Assembly (NCBI GenBank): GCA_027483505.1
Contig: JAIXUP010000017.1
Coordinates: 1-64,000 of the forward strand
Origin: Hyphomicrobiales bacterium
GTDB lineage: Bacteria; Pseudomonadota; Alphaproteobacteria; Rhizobiales; Beijerinckiaceae
Length of the DNA stretch: 64,000 bases
Direction: 5' to 3'
Under the pieces are notes generated by a model. The model did not search any database. It was given only the letters and a program-made list of their open reading frames with translations, and had not been told where the DNA came from. The position numbers and the translations under genes were made by a program. Below, in pieces: positions 1-10,870 of this stretch. Within the stretch, counting starts at the first letter, position 1. Every line of letters begins with the position of its first letter.

Positions 1-723
1 AACGCGGGTCGGAGCGGAGGTGATCGGCGTGAACACCACGCGGTCGAGATTGTGCTCGACCTTGCCCCACCAGTTTGGGTTCTTTTCGAACACGGTCCGC
101 ACGCCGAGTTGGTGCTCGGTGATGCGGAACGGGCCGGTGCCATTGGTGTTGATGGTCGCGAAGCCGGGCGTCGTGGCCTGCGGAGCGGGCGGGATCTGGG
201 CGTTGTTCGCCTCGGTCCACTCCTTGTCCATGATGTACCAGGTGTCCCAGGCATAGTGCAGGATCGGGTTCGGGCTCTTGAGCCTCACGTCCACGGTGAA
301 GTCATCGACCTTGACGAACTCGGGATTGCCGGAGAGGCGGGAGGTCAGCTGCGAGTTGTTGGCAACCACGCGCTGGGCCGAGAACACGACGTCATCGGCA
401 TTGAAATCATTGCCGTTGTGGAACTTCACGCCCTTGCGCAGATAAAAGCGCCAGCGCAGGCCATTGTCGAGGACTTCCCAGCGCTCGGCGAGGCCGGGAA
501 TGATCTTGAGATCCTTGTCGCGCTTGGTCAGGCCTTCATAGACATTGCCCTGCAGGCCGAGGGTGGTGGTCTCGTTGATGCCGTAGGGATCGAGCGTGTT
601 GAGGTTGCCCTGGAAAGCCCAGCGCAGCGTCTGCTGGGCGCTGGCGGGCGCCGCGCCGAGGCTGGCGCCAGCAACCAGCGCAACGCCGGCAGCGAAGGCG
701 AGAAGTCGTCGCTTCGAGATCAT
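1..723 (-). CDS. ABC transporter substrate-binding protein, peptide/DppA-like (partial, C-terminus off left edge)
   Basis: Reverse strand reads MISKRRLLAFAAGVALVAGASLGAAPASAQQTLRWAFQGNLNTLDPYGINETTTLGLQGNVYEGLTKRD...; Sec signal peptide and family 5 SBP pattern; open to window edge. Confidence 0.85.
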   Translation of the reverse strand, partial: MISKRRLLAFAAGVALVAGASLGAAPASAQQTLRWAFQGNLNTLDPYGINETTTLGLQGNVYEGLTKRDKDLKIIPGLAERWEVLDNGLRWRFYLRKGVKFHNGNDFNADDVVFSAQRVVANNSQLTSRLSGNPEFVKVDDFTVDVRLKSPNPILHYAWDTWYIMDKEWTEANNAQIPPAPQATTPGFATINTNGTGPFRITEHQLGVRTVFEKNPNWWGKVEHNLDRVVFTPITSAPTRV

Positions 724-841
724 GTTCTATCGTCTCCCTGTTTGAACCGGTTGGCCCCCTGAAGGACCGCGCCCGATCTCACTCTGATCAGGCTTGCTGA
801 CACTAAACAGGCGAACTGTTCCGGCGTCCAGTCGCCAAATG

Positions 842-1807
842 TCACAAACCGAACTGCCCGCGCCAGGCGGCCACGTCCTCCAGCGCCACGTTCGAACCGC
901 AAAGGATCAGTCCGACGCGCGCCGCCGGCCCGAAGGCCGCGCGCCGCGTCATGGCCGCTGCCAGCACGCAGGCCGCAGCCGGTTCGACCAGCACACGCTC
1001 GTTCTGCAGCAGCCAGACCAGCTCGGTGACCGCGTCCCGGTCGGAAACCACCACGATTTCGTCGAGGAAGGCACGCGCGGCGGCCATCGTCCGCTGGGTG
1101 GCGAAGGGGGCACCGAGTGTCCGCGCAATGGAGGTCGGCCGCACCGCCACCGGCTTTCCGGCGGCGAGCGCCTCGGTCATCGTGGTCGCGCCCTCGGTTT
1201 CGACCCCGATGATGTGCAGAGCCGGATTGAGCGCCTTCATCGCCGCGCCGACGCCGGCCGAGAAACCGCCGCCGCCGATCGAGATGAACAGGTGAGTCAG
1301 GCCTTCCGCCTGCCGCGCGAATTCGAGGCCGAGCGTGCCGTGGCCGGCGATGATCAGCGGATCATCGAAGGAATGGATGTTCGTCCTGCCAGCGGCCGCG
1401 TGATCATCCGCCCTGGCGAAGGCGACGATCGCGTCCTCGCACAACTCGACTGTCCCGCCGGCCGCCTCGGTCAGCGCGATGTTGAACGGCGCGACGGTCC
1501 TGGGCATCAGGACGAGCGCATGCGAGCCGAGGGCGCGGGCCACCTGACTGACCGCGATCGCGTGGTTGCCGCCCGACACCGTGACCACGCCACGCGCCCG
1601 TTCCGCCTCCGTCATGCTCAGGAGCTTGTTGAACGAACCCCGCACCTTGAAGGAGCCGGCGTTCTGCAGGCATTCCAGTTTGAGGAACGCGTCCGAGCCC
1701 AGCCGTGCGCCCACGGCCGCACTCTGGATCGTCGGGGTCTGGCGGACCCGTCCGGCAATGCGCGCTTCAGCCGCGCGGATGTCATCGAGGGTCACGTCAA
1801 ACTGCAT
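842..1807 (-). CDS. threonine/serine dehydratase (PLP-dependent, fold type II)
   Basis: 321 aa; KLECLQNAGSFKVRGSFNKL PLP-lysine motif and VSGGNHA; SIGGGGFSAG glycine loop. Confidence 0.88.
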   Translation of the reverse strand: MQFDVTLDDIRAAEARIAGRVRQTPTIQSAAVGARLGSDAFLKLECLQNAGSFKVRGSFNKLLSMTEAERARGVVTVSGGNHAIAVSQVARALGSHALVLMPRTVAPFNIALTEAAGGTVELCEDAIVAFARADDHAAAGRTNIHSFDDPLIIAGHGTLGLEFARQAEGLTHLFISIGGGGFSAGVGAAMKALNPALHIIGVETEGATTMTEALAAGKPVAVRPTSIARTLGAPFATQRTMAAARAFLDEIVVVSDRDAVTELVWLLQNERVLVEPAAACVLAAAMTRRAAFGPAARVGLILCGSNVALEDVAAWRGQFGL

Positions 1808-1892
1808 GGGGATCGGCTCGCGGAAACATGAACAGCATCCAGCGTTCCGGTCCCGTCTTGTGTCAAGCCCGGACTGCCGCTACCGATAACGC

Positions 1893-3047
1893 ATGCACAT
1901 GACACCGACCGAAATGCTGGCCAGGCTCGTGGCCTTCCCGACCGAGCCGCACAGCAGCAACCTGCCGATCATCCATTTCATCCGCGATTATCTCGCCAGC
2001 CACGGCGTGGACAGCCACATCGTGCCGAGCCCCGACGGAACCAAGGCCAACCTGTTTGCCACGATCGGGCCGATGGTCGACGGCGGCGTGGTCCTCTCCG
2101 GCCACACCGATGTCGTCTCGGTGGCGGGGCAGGAATGGACGAGTGACCCGTGGACCCTGACCGAGCGCGACGGCAAGCTCTACGGGCGCGGCAGCTGCGA
2201 CATGAAGGGCTTCGATGCCCTCGGCCTTGCGCTGGTGCCCGACATGCTCAAGGCCGGGCTGAAGCGGCCTGTGCATCTGGCGCTGTCCTATGACGAGGAA
2301 ATCGGCTGCGTCGGCGCGCCCTTCATGATCGCCGAAATGGTGCGGCAGGGGCTCAAGCCCTCGGCGGTGATCGTCGGCGAGCCGTCGATGATGCAGGTGG
2401 TGACCGGCCACAAGGGCGGGACCCGCCTCCTGACCACGGTCAAGGGCTATGCGGTCCACTCAAGCCGGATGGACCTCGGCGTCTCGGCGGTGATGGTGGC
2501 GGCCCGGCTGATCGCCTGGCACGAAGACCAGATGCACCTCAGGGCGGCGAATGCCGACCCGGCCAGCCCGTTTGTCCCGCCTTATGCCACCTTCCACTGC
2601 GGAATCGTCAATGGCGGGACCGGCGCCAACATCACGGCGGAGAAATGCGTGTTCACCTCGGAGTTCCGGGTGATTCCGCCGGAAGATCCGCGCGAGGACA
2701 TCGCCCGCTACACGGCCTACGTGCGCGAGGTGATCGAGCCGGAGATGAAGCGCAAGTCGCCCAAGGCCGGCGTCGAGATCGAGCTCATGACCTCGGTTCC
2801 GCCGCTGCGTCCCGAAGCCGACGGGGCGGCCGAGCGCCTCGCCCGCCGTCTGACCGGTGACAATGGCAGCCACGTCGTCGCCTATGGCACCGAAGGCGGG
2901 CAGTTCCAGGAGGTCGGCTGGTCGACGGTGATCTGCGGACCCGGCGACATCGCGCAGGCCCATCAGCCCGACGAGTTCATCGCCATCAGCCAGATGCAGG
3001 CCGGCGAGCAGTTCATGCGTCGGCTGATCAGCGATCTGGCGCGCTGA
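1893..3047 (+). CDS. argE: acetylornithine deacetylase (ArgE, M20 family)
   Basis: 384 aa; LSGHTDVVSVAGQEWTSDPW, YGRGSCDMKGF, M20 metal-binding pattern. Confidence 0.88.
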   Translation: MHMTPTEMLARLVAFPTEPHSSNLPIIHFIRDYLASHGVDSHIVPSPDGTKANLFATIGPMVDGGVVLSGHTDVVSVAGQEWTSDPWTLTERDGKLYGRGSCDMKGFDALGLALVPDMLKAGLKRPVHLALSYDEEIGCVGAPFMIAEMVRQGLKPSAVIVGEPSMMQVVTGHKGGTRLLTTVKGYAVHSSRMDLGVSAVMVAARLIAWHEDQMHLRAANADPASPFVPPYATFHCGIVNGGTGANITAEKCVFTSEFRVIPPEDPREDIARYTAYVREVIEPEMKRKSPKAGVEIELMTSVPPLRPEADGAAERLARRLTGDNGSHVVAYGTEGGQFQEVGWSTVICGPGDIAQAHQPDEFIAISQMQAGEQFMRRLISDLAR

Positions 3048-3188
3048 CCAGGCGCAGCTCTGCCTTCTGCGTCATGGCGCGGATGCCGTGATGGCGCTGG
3101 CATTGCCTATGCGCTCTGGTAAGCTTGATCCTATTGCACAACACCCCGAACCTGCCTGTCCCAACACAACCGTTCCGGTGATTTCATC

Positions 3189-4355
3189 ATGACCATCCAC
3201 CCCCGCATTGAAGCCATGAGCAGCGAGATCGCCGAGTGGCGCCGCGACTTCCACCGCAACCCGGAGCTGCTGTTCGATGTGTTCCGCACGGCGCAGGTGG
3301 TCGCGGACAAGCTCAAGGCCTTCGGTTGCGACGAGGTGGTGACGGGCATCGGGCGCACCGGCGTGGTCGCTGTGATCAAGGGCAAGGGCGCGCCATCGGG
3401 CAAGGTCATCGGCCTTCGGGCCGACATGGACGCCCTGCCGATCGATGAGCAGACCAACCTGCCCTACCGCTCGGCAACGCCGGGCAAGATGCATGCCTGC
3501 GGCCATGACGGGCACACCGCCATGCTGCTGGGCGCCGCCAGATATCTCGCCGAAACACGCAATTTCAGCGGCACGGCCGTGATCATCTTCCAGCCTGCCG
3601 AAGAGGGCGGCGGCGGCGGTCGCGAGATGGTCAAGGAAGGCATGATGGAGCGCTTCGGCGTGCAGGAGGTCTACGGCATGCACAACATGCCGGGCCTGCC
3701 CGTCGGCTCCTTCGCGGTGCGCCCGGGCGCCATGATGGCCGCCGCAGACCGCTTCCTGATCACGCTCGAAGGGCGCGGCGGGCACGCGGCCAAACCGAAC
3801 GACACGATCGATCCTGTGGTGGCCAGCGCCCAGATCATTTCCGCGCTTCAGACGATCGCATCGCGCAACTGCGATCCGCTCGATTCCGTCGTCGTGTCGG
3901 TGACAGCGGTGAAGGCCGGGGAAGCCTTCAACGTCATCCCGCAGACCGCGGAGATGAAGGGCACGGTGCGCACCCTGTCGAAGGAGATGCGCGACATCGC
4001 CGAGGAAAGGCTGCGGGCCATCGTGACGGGGATCGCCGCCGCCATGGGCTGCAAGGCCGAGATCGAGTACGAGCGCGGCTATCCGGTGACCTTCAACCAT
4101 GCCGGGCAGACGGATTTCGCGACGAGGGTCGCGTCCAGCCTCGTCGGCGCGGCCAATGTCGACACCTCGGTGCCGCCGACGATGGGCTCGGAGGACTTTT
4201 CCTTCATGCTGGAAGAGCGTCCCGGGAGCTACATCTTCATGGGCAATGGCGACAGCGCCGGGCTGCATCATCCGGCCTATGACTTCAACGACAAGGCGAT
4301 CCCCGTCGGCGTTGCCTACTGGGCCGGCCTTGTCGAAACGGCGATGCCAGCCTGA
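3189..4355 (+). CDS. M20 family amidohydrolase (hippurate hydrolase/aminoacylase-like)
   Basis: 388 aa; ADMDALPIDEQTNLPYRS, MHACGHDGHTAMLLGAA. Confidence 0.9.
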   Translation: MTIHPRIEAMSSEIAEWRRDFHRNPELLFDVFRTAQVVADKLKAFGCDEVVTGIGRTGVVAVIKGKGAPSGKVIGLRADMDALPIDEQTNLPYRSATPGKMHACGHDGHTAMLLGAARYLAETRNFSGTAVIIFQPAEEGGGGGREMVKEGMMERFGVQEVYGMHNMPGLPVGSFAVRPGAMMAAADRFLITLEGRGGHAAKPNDTIDPVVASAQIISALQTIASRNCDPLDSVVVSVTAVKAGEAFNVIPQTAEMKGTVRTLSKEMRDIAEERLRAIVTGIAAAMGCKAEIEYERGYPVTFNHAGQTDFATRVASSLVGAANVDTSVPPTMGSEDFSFMLEERPGSYIFMGNGDSAGLHHPAYDFNDKAIPVGVAYWAGLVETAMPA

Positions 4356-4376
4356 TCAGTCCGGGTCCTGCCGGTC

Positions 4377-5480
4377 ATGGCGGACATTGACTGCATCGTG
4401 GCAGGGGCCGGCGTCGTCGGCCTTGCGGTCGCACGCGCGCTGGCTCTCTCCGGCCGCGAGGTGCTGGTGGTCGACGCCGAGGCGGGCATCGGCACACAGA
4501 CCTCCTCGCGCAACAGCGAGGTGATCCATGCCGGGCTGTACTACCCGGAGGGCTCGGCGAAGGCACGGCTCTGCGTGGCCGGCAAACATGCGCTCTATGC
4601 CTACCTGTCCGAGCGCGGGCTTGCATATGAACGCTGCGGTAAGCTGATCGTCGCCACAAGGCCCGAGCAGGTCACGAAGCTCGAAGCGATCATCACGCGC
4701 GGCACGGCGGCGGGCGTCGGGGATCTGCGGATGATCGGCCCTGCCGAGATCGCGGCCATGGAACCGGAGGTGTCCGCCGTCGCGGCGGTCTGGTCGCCAT
4801 CAACGGGCGTGGTCGATTCCCACGCCTTCATGCTGTCGCTGCAGGGCGATGTCGAGAATGCGGGCGGCGTCTTCGCCTTCGGCGCGCCCGTCACAGGGCT
4901 GCGGCGCGCCGGCGGGATGATGGTCGTCTCGACCGGCGGGCCGGAACCGGCCGAGATCAGCACCGATCTGTTCGTCAACAGCGCCGGCCACGGCGCGCCA
5001 CGGCTGGCGGCGCTGCTGGCCGACTATCCCGCGCAGCTCCTGCCACGCCAGGCCTATGCCAAGGGAAACTACTTCGCGTTGGCGGGGCGTCAGCCCTTCC
5101 GCCGGCTGATCTACCCGACGCCGGAAGCGGCAGGGCTCGGCGTGCATGCCACCATCGATCTGGCCGGGCGGGTACGGTTCGGCCCGGATGTGGAATGGGT
5201 GGCCTCCGAGCACGACCTTGCGGTTGATCCGGCCCGGGCGGCGAGCTTTTACGCCGCTATCCGCAGCTACTGGCCGGGCCTGCCCGACGGGGCGCTGACG
5301 CCAGACTACGCAGGCATCAGGCCAAAGATCCATGGACCTTCCGAGCCGATGCCGGACTTCCGCGTCGAGGGCCCGGCGGCGCATGGCGTTCAGGGCTTTG
5401 TCACCCTGTTCGGGATCGAAAGCCCGGGCCTGACGGCCAGCCTCGCTATCGGCGAGGAGGTCGCGCGGCTGGCCGGCTGA
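4377..5480 (+). CDS. FAD-dependent oxidoreductase (L-2-hydroxyglutarate oxidase/LhgO-like)
   Basis: 367 aa; N-terminal [17 protein letters not shown] Rossmann motif; [24 protein letters not shown]. Confidence 0.85.
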   Translation: MADIDCIVAGAGVVGLAVARALALSGREVLVVDAEAGIGTQTSSRNSEVIHAGLYYPEGSAKARLCVAGKHALYAYLSERGLAYERCGKLIVATRPEQVTKLEAIITRGTAAGVGDLRMIGPAEIAAMEPEVSAVAAVWSPSTGVVDSHAFMLSLQGDVENAGGVFAFGAPVTGLRRAGGMMVVSTGGPEPAEISTDLFVNSAGHGAPRLAALLADYPAQLLPRQAYAKGNYFALAGRQPFRRLIYPTPEAAGLGVHATIDLAGRVRFGPDVEWVASEHDLAVDPARAASFYAAIRSYWPGLPDGALTPDYAGIRPKIHGPSEPMPDFRVEGPAAHGVQGFVTLFGIESPGLTASLAIGEEVARLAG

Positions 5481-5489
5481 GCAGAGGCC

Positions 5490-6059
5490 TCAGTCCTTGG
5501 CGCGCTCGACGTAGGTGCCGTCCTCGGTCTGCACCACGATGCGCGTGCCCACCGCGATGTGGGGCGGGACCATGACGCGCACACCATTGTTCATGATGGC
5601 GGGCTTGTAGGAGGACGATGCGGTCTGGTTCTTGATCGCCGGCTCGGTCTCGGTCACCTCAAGCACGATGCGGGCGGGAAGCTGGATGCCGACCGCGTTC
5701 TCCTCGAAGATCGAGAGCTGGCAGATCATGCCTTCCTGCAGGTAGGGCGCGTAGTCGCCGACCACGTCCGCCGACACGGTCAACTGCTCGTAGTTCTCGG
5801 GGTTCATGAACACATAGTTCTCGCCATCCTGGTACAGGTAGGAGAATTCGCGGTCTTCCACGAAGGCGCGCTCCACCTGTTCGGTCGTCTTGTAGCGCTG
5901 CGAGGTCTTCACGCCGTCCGACAGGCGGCGCATGTCGATCTGGGTGGTGGGCGTGCCCTTGCCAGGGAAGAAGCTCTCCGCCGACAGGACGGCGTAGAGA
6001 CGGCCGTCGACTTCGAGGATGTTGCCCTTGCGCACGGTGCTGGCGATGACTCTGGTCAC
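5490..6059 (-). CDS. efp: elongation factor P
   Basis: [46 protein letters not shown]...; PGKG modification loop with lysine; GTG start inferred at 6059. Confidence 0.95.
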   Translation of the reverse strand: MTRVIASTVRKGNILEVDGRLYAVLSAESFFPGKGTPTTQIDMRRLSDGVKTSQRYKTTEQVERAFVEDREFSYLYQDGENYVFMNPENYEQLTVSADVVGDYAPYLQEGMICQLSIFEENAVGIQLPARIVLEVTETEPAIKNQTASSSYKPAIMNNGVRVMVPPHIAVGTRIVVQTEDGTYVERAKD

Positions 6060-6133
6060 GTGATGTCCTTGGCGATACATCAGGCGCGAAAGCGCGGCTG
6101 ATCGAATGATTTGGCGCGCGTCACTGACAGATT

Positions 6134-7249
6134 TTGCTGCGGAAGGGAAGCCCCATGGCGCATGGGCCAGAGCACCGGGCACGTCCGATGCCGCCATCGC
6201 GGCGCTGGTGGCAGAGCGATGAGCACATGCGCCGGCGGCCCTATCTGCTGAAGCGCAACGCCATCATCGCAGCGTTCCGCGCCTGGTTCGCTGCGCGCGA
6301 CTTCGTCACGGTCGAGGGCGCGGCCCTGCAGGTCTCGCCGGGCAATGAGACGCATCTGCACGCCTTCGGCACCAGCGAGGTCGGCCTCGACGGAAGCCGG
6401 GCGCCGCTTTACCTGCACACCTCGCCGGAGTTCGCCGCAAAGAAGCTGCTGGCCGCCGGCGAGGAACGGATCGTCGACTTCGCCCGCGTGTTCCGCAACC
6501 GCGAGCGCAGCGCGCTGCATCATCCCGAATTCACCATGCTCGAATGGTATCGGACAAACGAGCCCTACGAGGCGCTGATGGACGACTGCGCGGCGCTGCT
6601 GGCGCTGGTCGCGACCACCGCCGGAGCGAGCCATCTGGTCTTCCGAGGACGCGCCTGCGATCCCTTCGCCAGTCCGGACCGGCTGACAGTAGCGGACGCG
6701 TTCCTGCGCCATGCCGGCGTCGACCTCCTGGCGACGGTCGACAGCCATGGCGCGGGCGAAAGGTCGAGGCTGGATGCGCAAGCCAGTCGGATCGGGGTGC
6801 GCACTGCGGCCGATGACAGCTGGAGCGACATCTACAGCCGCATCCTGCAAGAGCGGGTCGAGCCGCAACTGGGCATCGGATGCGCCACGATCTTGTGCGA
6901 ATACCCGATCTCCGAGGCGGCGCTGGCGCGGCCCAAGCCAGCCGACCCGCGCCTCGCCGAACGCTTCGAATTGTATGCCTGCGGAGTCGAACTCGCCAAC
7001 GCCTTCTGCGAGTTGACCGACCCTGTCGAGCAGCGCCGCCGCTTCGAGGATGACATGACCCAGAAGCAGGCGATCTATGGCGAACGCTATCCGATCGACG
7101 AGGACCTGCTGGCCGCCCTGCCGCTGATGCCGCCCACCTCCGGCATCGCGCTCGGCCTTGACCGTCTCGTGATGTTGGCCGTGGGCGCGGACAGCATCGC
7201 CGATGTGATCTGGACGCCGGTGGCTGAACAGGCCATGACGGCGCCATGA
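6134..7249 (+). CDS. epmA: EF-P lysine--lysine ligase (EpmA/GenX/PoxA)
   Basis: Class II LysRS-like catalytic core ([34 protein letters not shown]) without anticodon-binding domain; next to efp and epmB. True start may be slightly downstream. Confidence 0.92.
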   Translation: MLRKGSPMAHGPEHRARPMPPSRRWWQSDEHMRRRPYLLKRNAIIAAFRAWFAARDFVTVEGAALQVSPGNETHLHAFGTSEVGLDGSRAPLYLHTSPEFAAKKLLAAGEERIVDFARVFRNRERSALHHPEFTMLEWYRTNEPYEALMDDCAALLALVATTAGASHLVFRGRACDPFASPDRLTVADAFLRHAGVDLLATVDSHGAGERSRLDAQASRIGVRTAADDSWSDIYSRILQERVEPQLGIGCATILCEYPISEAALARPKPADPRLAERFELYACGVELANAFCELTDPVEQRRRFEDDMTQKQAIYGERYPIDEDLLAALPLMPPTSGIALGLDRLVMLAVGADSIADVIWTPVAEQAMTAP

Positions 7250-8301
7250 CCACGCGGACAACCTTGCGAACACCGGCCGATCTGGCCTCCGCCGGCGTGA
7301 TCGGCCCGGACCAGGTGGTTGCGCTCGAGGCGGTCGCGCGGCGCTACGCCATCGCCGTGACCCCGGCCATGTCAAAGCTGATCCGGAGACCCGACGACGC
7401 CATCGCGCGCCAGTTCGTGCCGGATGTGCGTGAACTTGCGACGACGCCGGATGAGCGCACCGATCCAATCGGCGACGCGGCGCATTCGCCGGTCGAGGGC
7501 ATCGTCCACCGCTATCCGGACCGGGCCCTGATCAAGATGGTGCACGCCTGCCCGGTCTATTGCCGGTTCTGCTTCCGGCGCGAGATGGTCGGGCCGGGGG
7601 GCGCAGCGCTGACCGGGGCCGCACTCGAGCGCGCCATGGCCTATCTTCAGGACCAGACCGGCATCTGGGAGGTGATCGTCACCGGGGGCGATCCGTTCAT
7701 GCTTACAGCGCGACGGGTCGAGGCGCTGATGCGCCGGCTCGGCGAGATGGCGCATATCCGCGTCGTGCGCTGGCACACGCGCGTGCCGATCGTGGATCCT
7801 GCCCGCGTCAGTCCGGCGCTGGTGCGCGCGCTGCGCATCGGCGGCAAGGCGGTGTATGTCGGCCTTCATGCCAACCATCCCGAGGAGTTCACGCCCGAGG
7901 CAGAGACCGCCATCGCCATGCTGGCGGATGCGGGGATCGCGCTGGTGAGCCAGAGCGTCCTGCTCAAGGGCGTCAACAACGACGCTGTGACGCTGGCTGC
8001 GCTGATGCGCCGCTTCGTCGAAAACAGGGTTCAGCCCTACTACCTCCACCATCCGGACCTTGCGCCGGGAACGTCGCATTTCCGGGTCACACTTGACGAG
8101 GGCCAGGCCTTGATGACGGCGCTCCGCGGCCACCTCTCCGGGCTTGCGCAACCGACCTATGTGCTCGATATCCCCGGCGGACATGGCAAGGTTCCGGTCG
8201 GGCCATCCTTCCTCGCGACCGCAAGCGACGGCGCCGTTCACGTCACCGACCGGAAGGGCGTGGCTCATCTTTATCCGCCGAAGGACAGCACCACTCCATG
8301 A
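7246..8301 (+). CDS. epmB: EF-P (R)-beta-lysine forming lysine-2,3-aminomutase
   Basis: KMVHACPVYCRFCFRREMVG radical SAM motif; KamA-like; overlaps epmA stop. Confidence 0.93.
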   Translation: MTTRTTLRTPADLASAGVIGPDQVVALEAVARRYAIAVTPAMSKLIRRPDDAIARQFVPDVRELATTPDERTDPIGDAAHSPVEGIVHRYPDRALIKMVHACPVYCRFCFRREMVGPGGAALTGAALERAMAYLQDQTGIWEVIVTGGDPFMLTARRVEALMRRLGEMAHIRVVRWHTRVPIVDPARVSPALVRALRIGGKAVYVGLHANHPEEFTPEAETAIAMLADAGIALVSQSVLLKGVNNDAVTLAALMRRFVENRVQPYYLHHPDLAPGTSHFRVTLDEGQALMTALRGHLSGLAQPTYVLDIPGGHGKVPVGPSFLATASDGAVHVTDRKGVAHLYPPKDSTTP

Positions 8302-9542
8302 CAGACCTGCCACGGCGCACAGCCGCCATCATCGGGGCGGGGCCGGCGGGCCTGATCGCCGCCGAGCATCTGGCGCAGGCTGGCCTCATGGTCACGGTGT
8401 ATGAGCGCATGCCCTCGCCAGCCCGGAAATTCCTGATGGCCGGGCGCGGCGGGCTCAATCTCACCCATTCGGAGCCCATCGAGCGTTTCGGGGCGCGCTA
8501 TGGCGAGGCCGCAGGCTGGATTGCACCGATGCTTGCGGACTTGCCGCCATCGGCCCTGATCGATTGGTGCGAGGGGCTTGGCCAGCCGACCTTCGTTGGC
8601 AGTTCGGGCCGCGTCTTCCCCAAATCCTTCAAGACCTCACCCTTGCTGCGCGCCTGGCTGGCGCGGCTCGACAGCCTTGGCGTCACTCTCCTGACCGGCA
8701 CCGCATGGGCCGGCTGGAGCGACGACGGGGCGCTCCGACTGGTCCGGAAGGGCGCCGAAAGCCGGGTGACGCCGGATGTCACCGTGCTGGCGCTTGGCGG
8801 GGCCAGTTGGCCGCGGCTGGGCTCCGACGGGCAATGGGTGCAGCTCCTGCGCGGCGCCGGTGCAGCCGTGTCAAACCTCTCGCCCGCCAATGTCGGGGTT
8901 CTGGTCGACTGGTCTGCGCCGGTGCGCGAGCGTGCCCATGGCGAGCCGCTGAAGCGCATTGCGCTCAGCCACGGCGGTCGCAACCAGCGGGGCGAGGCCG
9001 TCATCACCCGCACCGGGCTGGAAGGCGGGGCCGTCTATGCGCTCAGCGCCTCGATCCGGCAGGCCCTCATGGCCGCGCCCTCGACAACCCTGATGCTTGA
9101 TCTCAGGGCCGACCTGACGCTTGAGGCGCTCGCGGCAAAGCTGGATGGCCCACGGCAGGGCGCATCGACCTCAACCATCCTGCGCAAGCGGGGCGGGCTT
9201 TCGCCGGCCGCCGCCCTGCTGGCCCGGGAAGCGGGCCCGCTGCCGGACGGACCAAAGCAACTCGCCGAGCGCATCAAGGCGGTCCCGATCCGTGTGACAG
9301 GGCTGTCCGCCTTCGAGCGAGCCATCTCGTCCTCAGGCGGCGTCAAGCATGAGGCGGTCGACGCGTCCCTGATGCTCAGGGCGCGGCCGGGCGTGTTCGT
9401 GGCCGGCGAAATGCTCGACTGGGAAGCACCGACGGGCGGCTATCTGCTGCAGGCCTGCTTCGCCAGCGGTCTGACGGCGGCGAAGGGCGCGCTGGCCTGG
9501 CTTGCAGCCGGGTCTGTCCATCCGGACCCGGCCGACAGGTGA
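8298..9542 (+). CDS. NAD(P)/FAD-dependent oxidoreductase, TIGR03862/HI0933-like flavoprotein
   Basis: GAGPAGLIAAEHLAQAG, KFLMAGRGGLNLTHSE, C-terminal GYLLQACFASG. Confidence 0.88.
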   Translation: MTDLPRRTAAIIGAGPAGLIAAEHLAQAGLMVTVYERMPSPARKFLMAGRGGLNLTHSEPIERFGARYGEAAGWIAPMLADLPPSALIDWCEGLGQPTFVGSSGRVFPKSFKTSPLLRAWLARLDSLGVTLLTGTAWAGWSDDGALRLVRKGAESRVTPDVTVLALGGASWPRLGSDGQWVQLLRGAGAAVSNLSPANVGVLVDWSAPVRERAHGEPLKRIALSHGGRNQRGEAVITRTGLEGGAVYALSASIRQALMAAPSTTLMLDLRADLTLEALAAKLDGPRQGASTSTILRKRGGLSPAAALLAREAGPLPDGPKQLAERIKAVPIRVTGLSAFERAISSSGGVKHEAVDASLMLRARPGVFVAGEMLDWEAPTGGYLLQACFASGLTAAKGALAWLAAGSVHPDPADR

Positions 9543-9568
9543 TGGCTCAGACCGCGTCCGCGACCGCT

Positions 9569-9847
9569 TCAGCGACGGCGCGGCGGCGGCCTGCGGTTGC
9601 CACCCCCGGGAGGGCCGCCCACGGCTGCAGTCTTCTGACGGAAGTTGATGCGGCCGCGATCGAGGTCGTAGGGCGACATCTCGACGACGACACGATCGCC
9701 TGCAATGGTCCGGATGCGGTTCTTCTTCATCTTGCCCGCAGCATAGGCCAGAACGATGTGGTCATTGTCCAGCTTGACGCGGAAGTGGCCATCCGGCAGC
9801 ACTTCCACAACGGTCCCGTCAAATTCGAGCAGCTCTTCCTTAGCCAT
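9569..9847 (-). CDS. infA: translation initiation factor IF-1
   Basis: [67 protein letters not shown]; Pro/Arg-rich C-terminal extension. Confidence 0.95.
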   Translation of the reverse strand: MAKEELLEFDGTVVEVLPDGHFRVKLDNDHIVLAYAAGKMKKNRIRTIAGDRVVVEMSPYDLDRGRINFRQKTAAVGGPPGGGNRRPPPRRR

Positions 9848-9976
9848 CCAGGCTCCATCCAATCTCAGGTTTGCGTCGGGCCATTGCCCCTCACGTGAAG
9901 GCTGCTCTTAGCGCTTTGTGCGGAAAAGGAAAAGCATGATGCGTGCGTTATTCCTCGCATTGTCACCAGGCGACCG

Positions 9977-10867
9977 ATGATCGCACTGAGCAACGGGTTC
10001 TTCAGCGCGACCCTGTCGCCCGAACATGGCGCGATCGTCACCGCGCTTGGCTGGACGCCCGCCGGCGGACCCGGCCACAGGCTCCTGTTCCGTCCCGATG
10101 GTGCAACGGCCGGCACCGCCGCGCCAAACCGCTTTGGCCTTTGGCCAATGGTGCCATTCGCAAACCGGGCCTTCGGCGGCATCGTCGATGATGGCCACCA
10201 GCGCCTCAGCCTGCCGATCAACGATCCGGCCATGCTGGCCACGATCCACGGCTTCGGCTGGCAGTCGGCCTGGGCGGTGGCCGAACAGTCCTTTGACCGC
10301 GTCGCCATGGTTCATGAGCGCAGCGGTGCGAGCGACCCTTATCGCTATCTGGCCAGGATGACGGTGTCGCTGCTTGAGGACCGCGCCCGTTTCGACCTGA
10401 CGGTGACGAACGAAGCGGCTGAGGCCCTTCCCTATGGCCTGGGCTTCCACCCCTGGCTGGACTGCTCGCCGGATACCATGCTGACCATGAGCGCCGGCGG
10501 GACCCTCGTCTTTGCGCCCGGCTACCGCGCCACAGGCCTGACCAAGTACGATGATGGCGGGCCCTATTGCGCCGGACGCGCGATCGCGCAGGCAGACGAA
10601 CTCGCCCACAGCTTCATCGACTGGGCAGGGCCGGCGCTGTTCGCCACACCGTCACGCGGGCTGTGCATCGCAATCACCGCGAGCGAGACCCTGCGCCACC
10701 CGGTCCTGTGGACGCCGCCGCAGTCAGGCTTCGTCTGCTTCGAGCCACAGAGCCATGGCATCGGCGCACCGAGCGAAGCGACCGCCCGCGCCATCACGCC
10801 GCTGGCCATCCTGCAGCCCGGCGAAACCCTGTCGGGTTGGATGGAGATCAGGCCCTTTCGCCTGTGA
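9977..10867 (+). CDS. aldose 1-epimerase (galactose mutarotase-like)
   Basis: 296 aa; NRFGLWPMVPFANR, LPYGLGFHPWL. Confidence 0.82.
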   Translation: MIALSNGFFSATLSPEHGAIVTALGWTPAGGPGHRLLFRPDGATAGTAAPNRFGLWPMVPFANRAFGGIVDDGHQRLSLPINDPAMLATIHGFGWQSAWAVAEQSFDRVAMVHERSGASDPYRYLARMTVSLLEDRARFDLTVTNEAAEALPYGLGFHPWLDCSPDTMLTMSAGGTLVFAPGYRATGLTKYDDGGPYCAGRAIAQADELAHSFIDWAGPALFATPSRGLCIAITASETLRHPVLWTPPQSGFVCFEPQSHGIGAPSEATARAITPLAILQPGETLSGWMEIRPFRL

Positions 10868-10870
10868 CGC

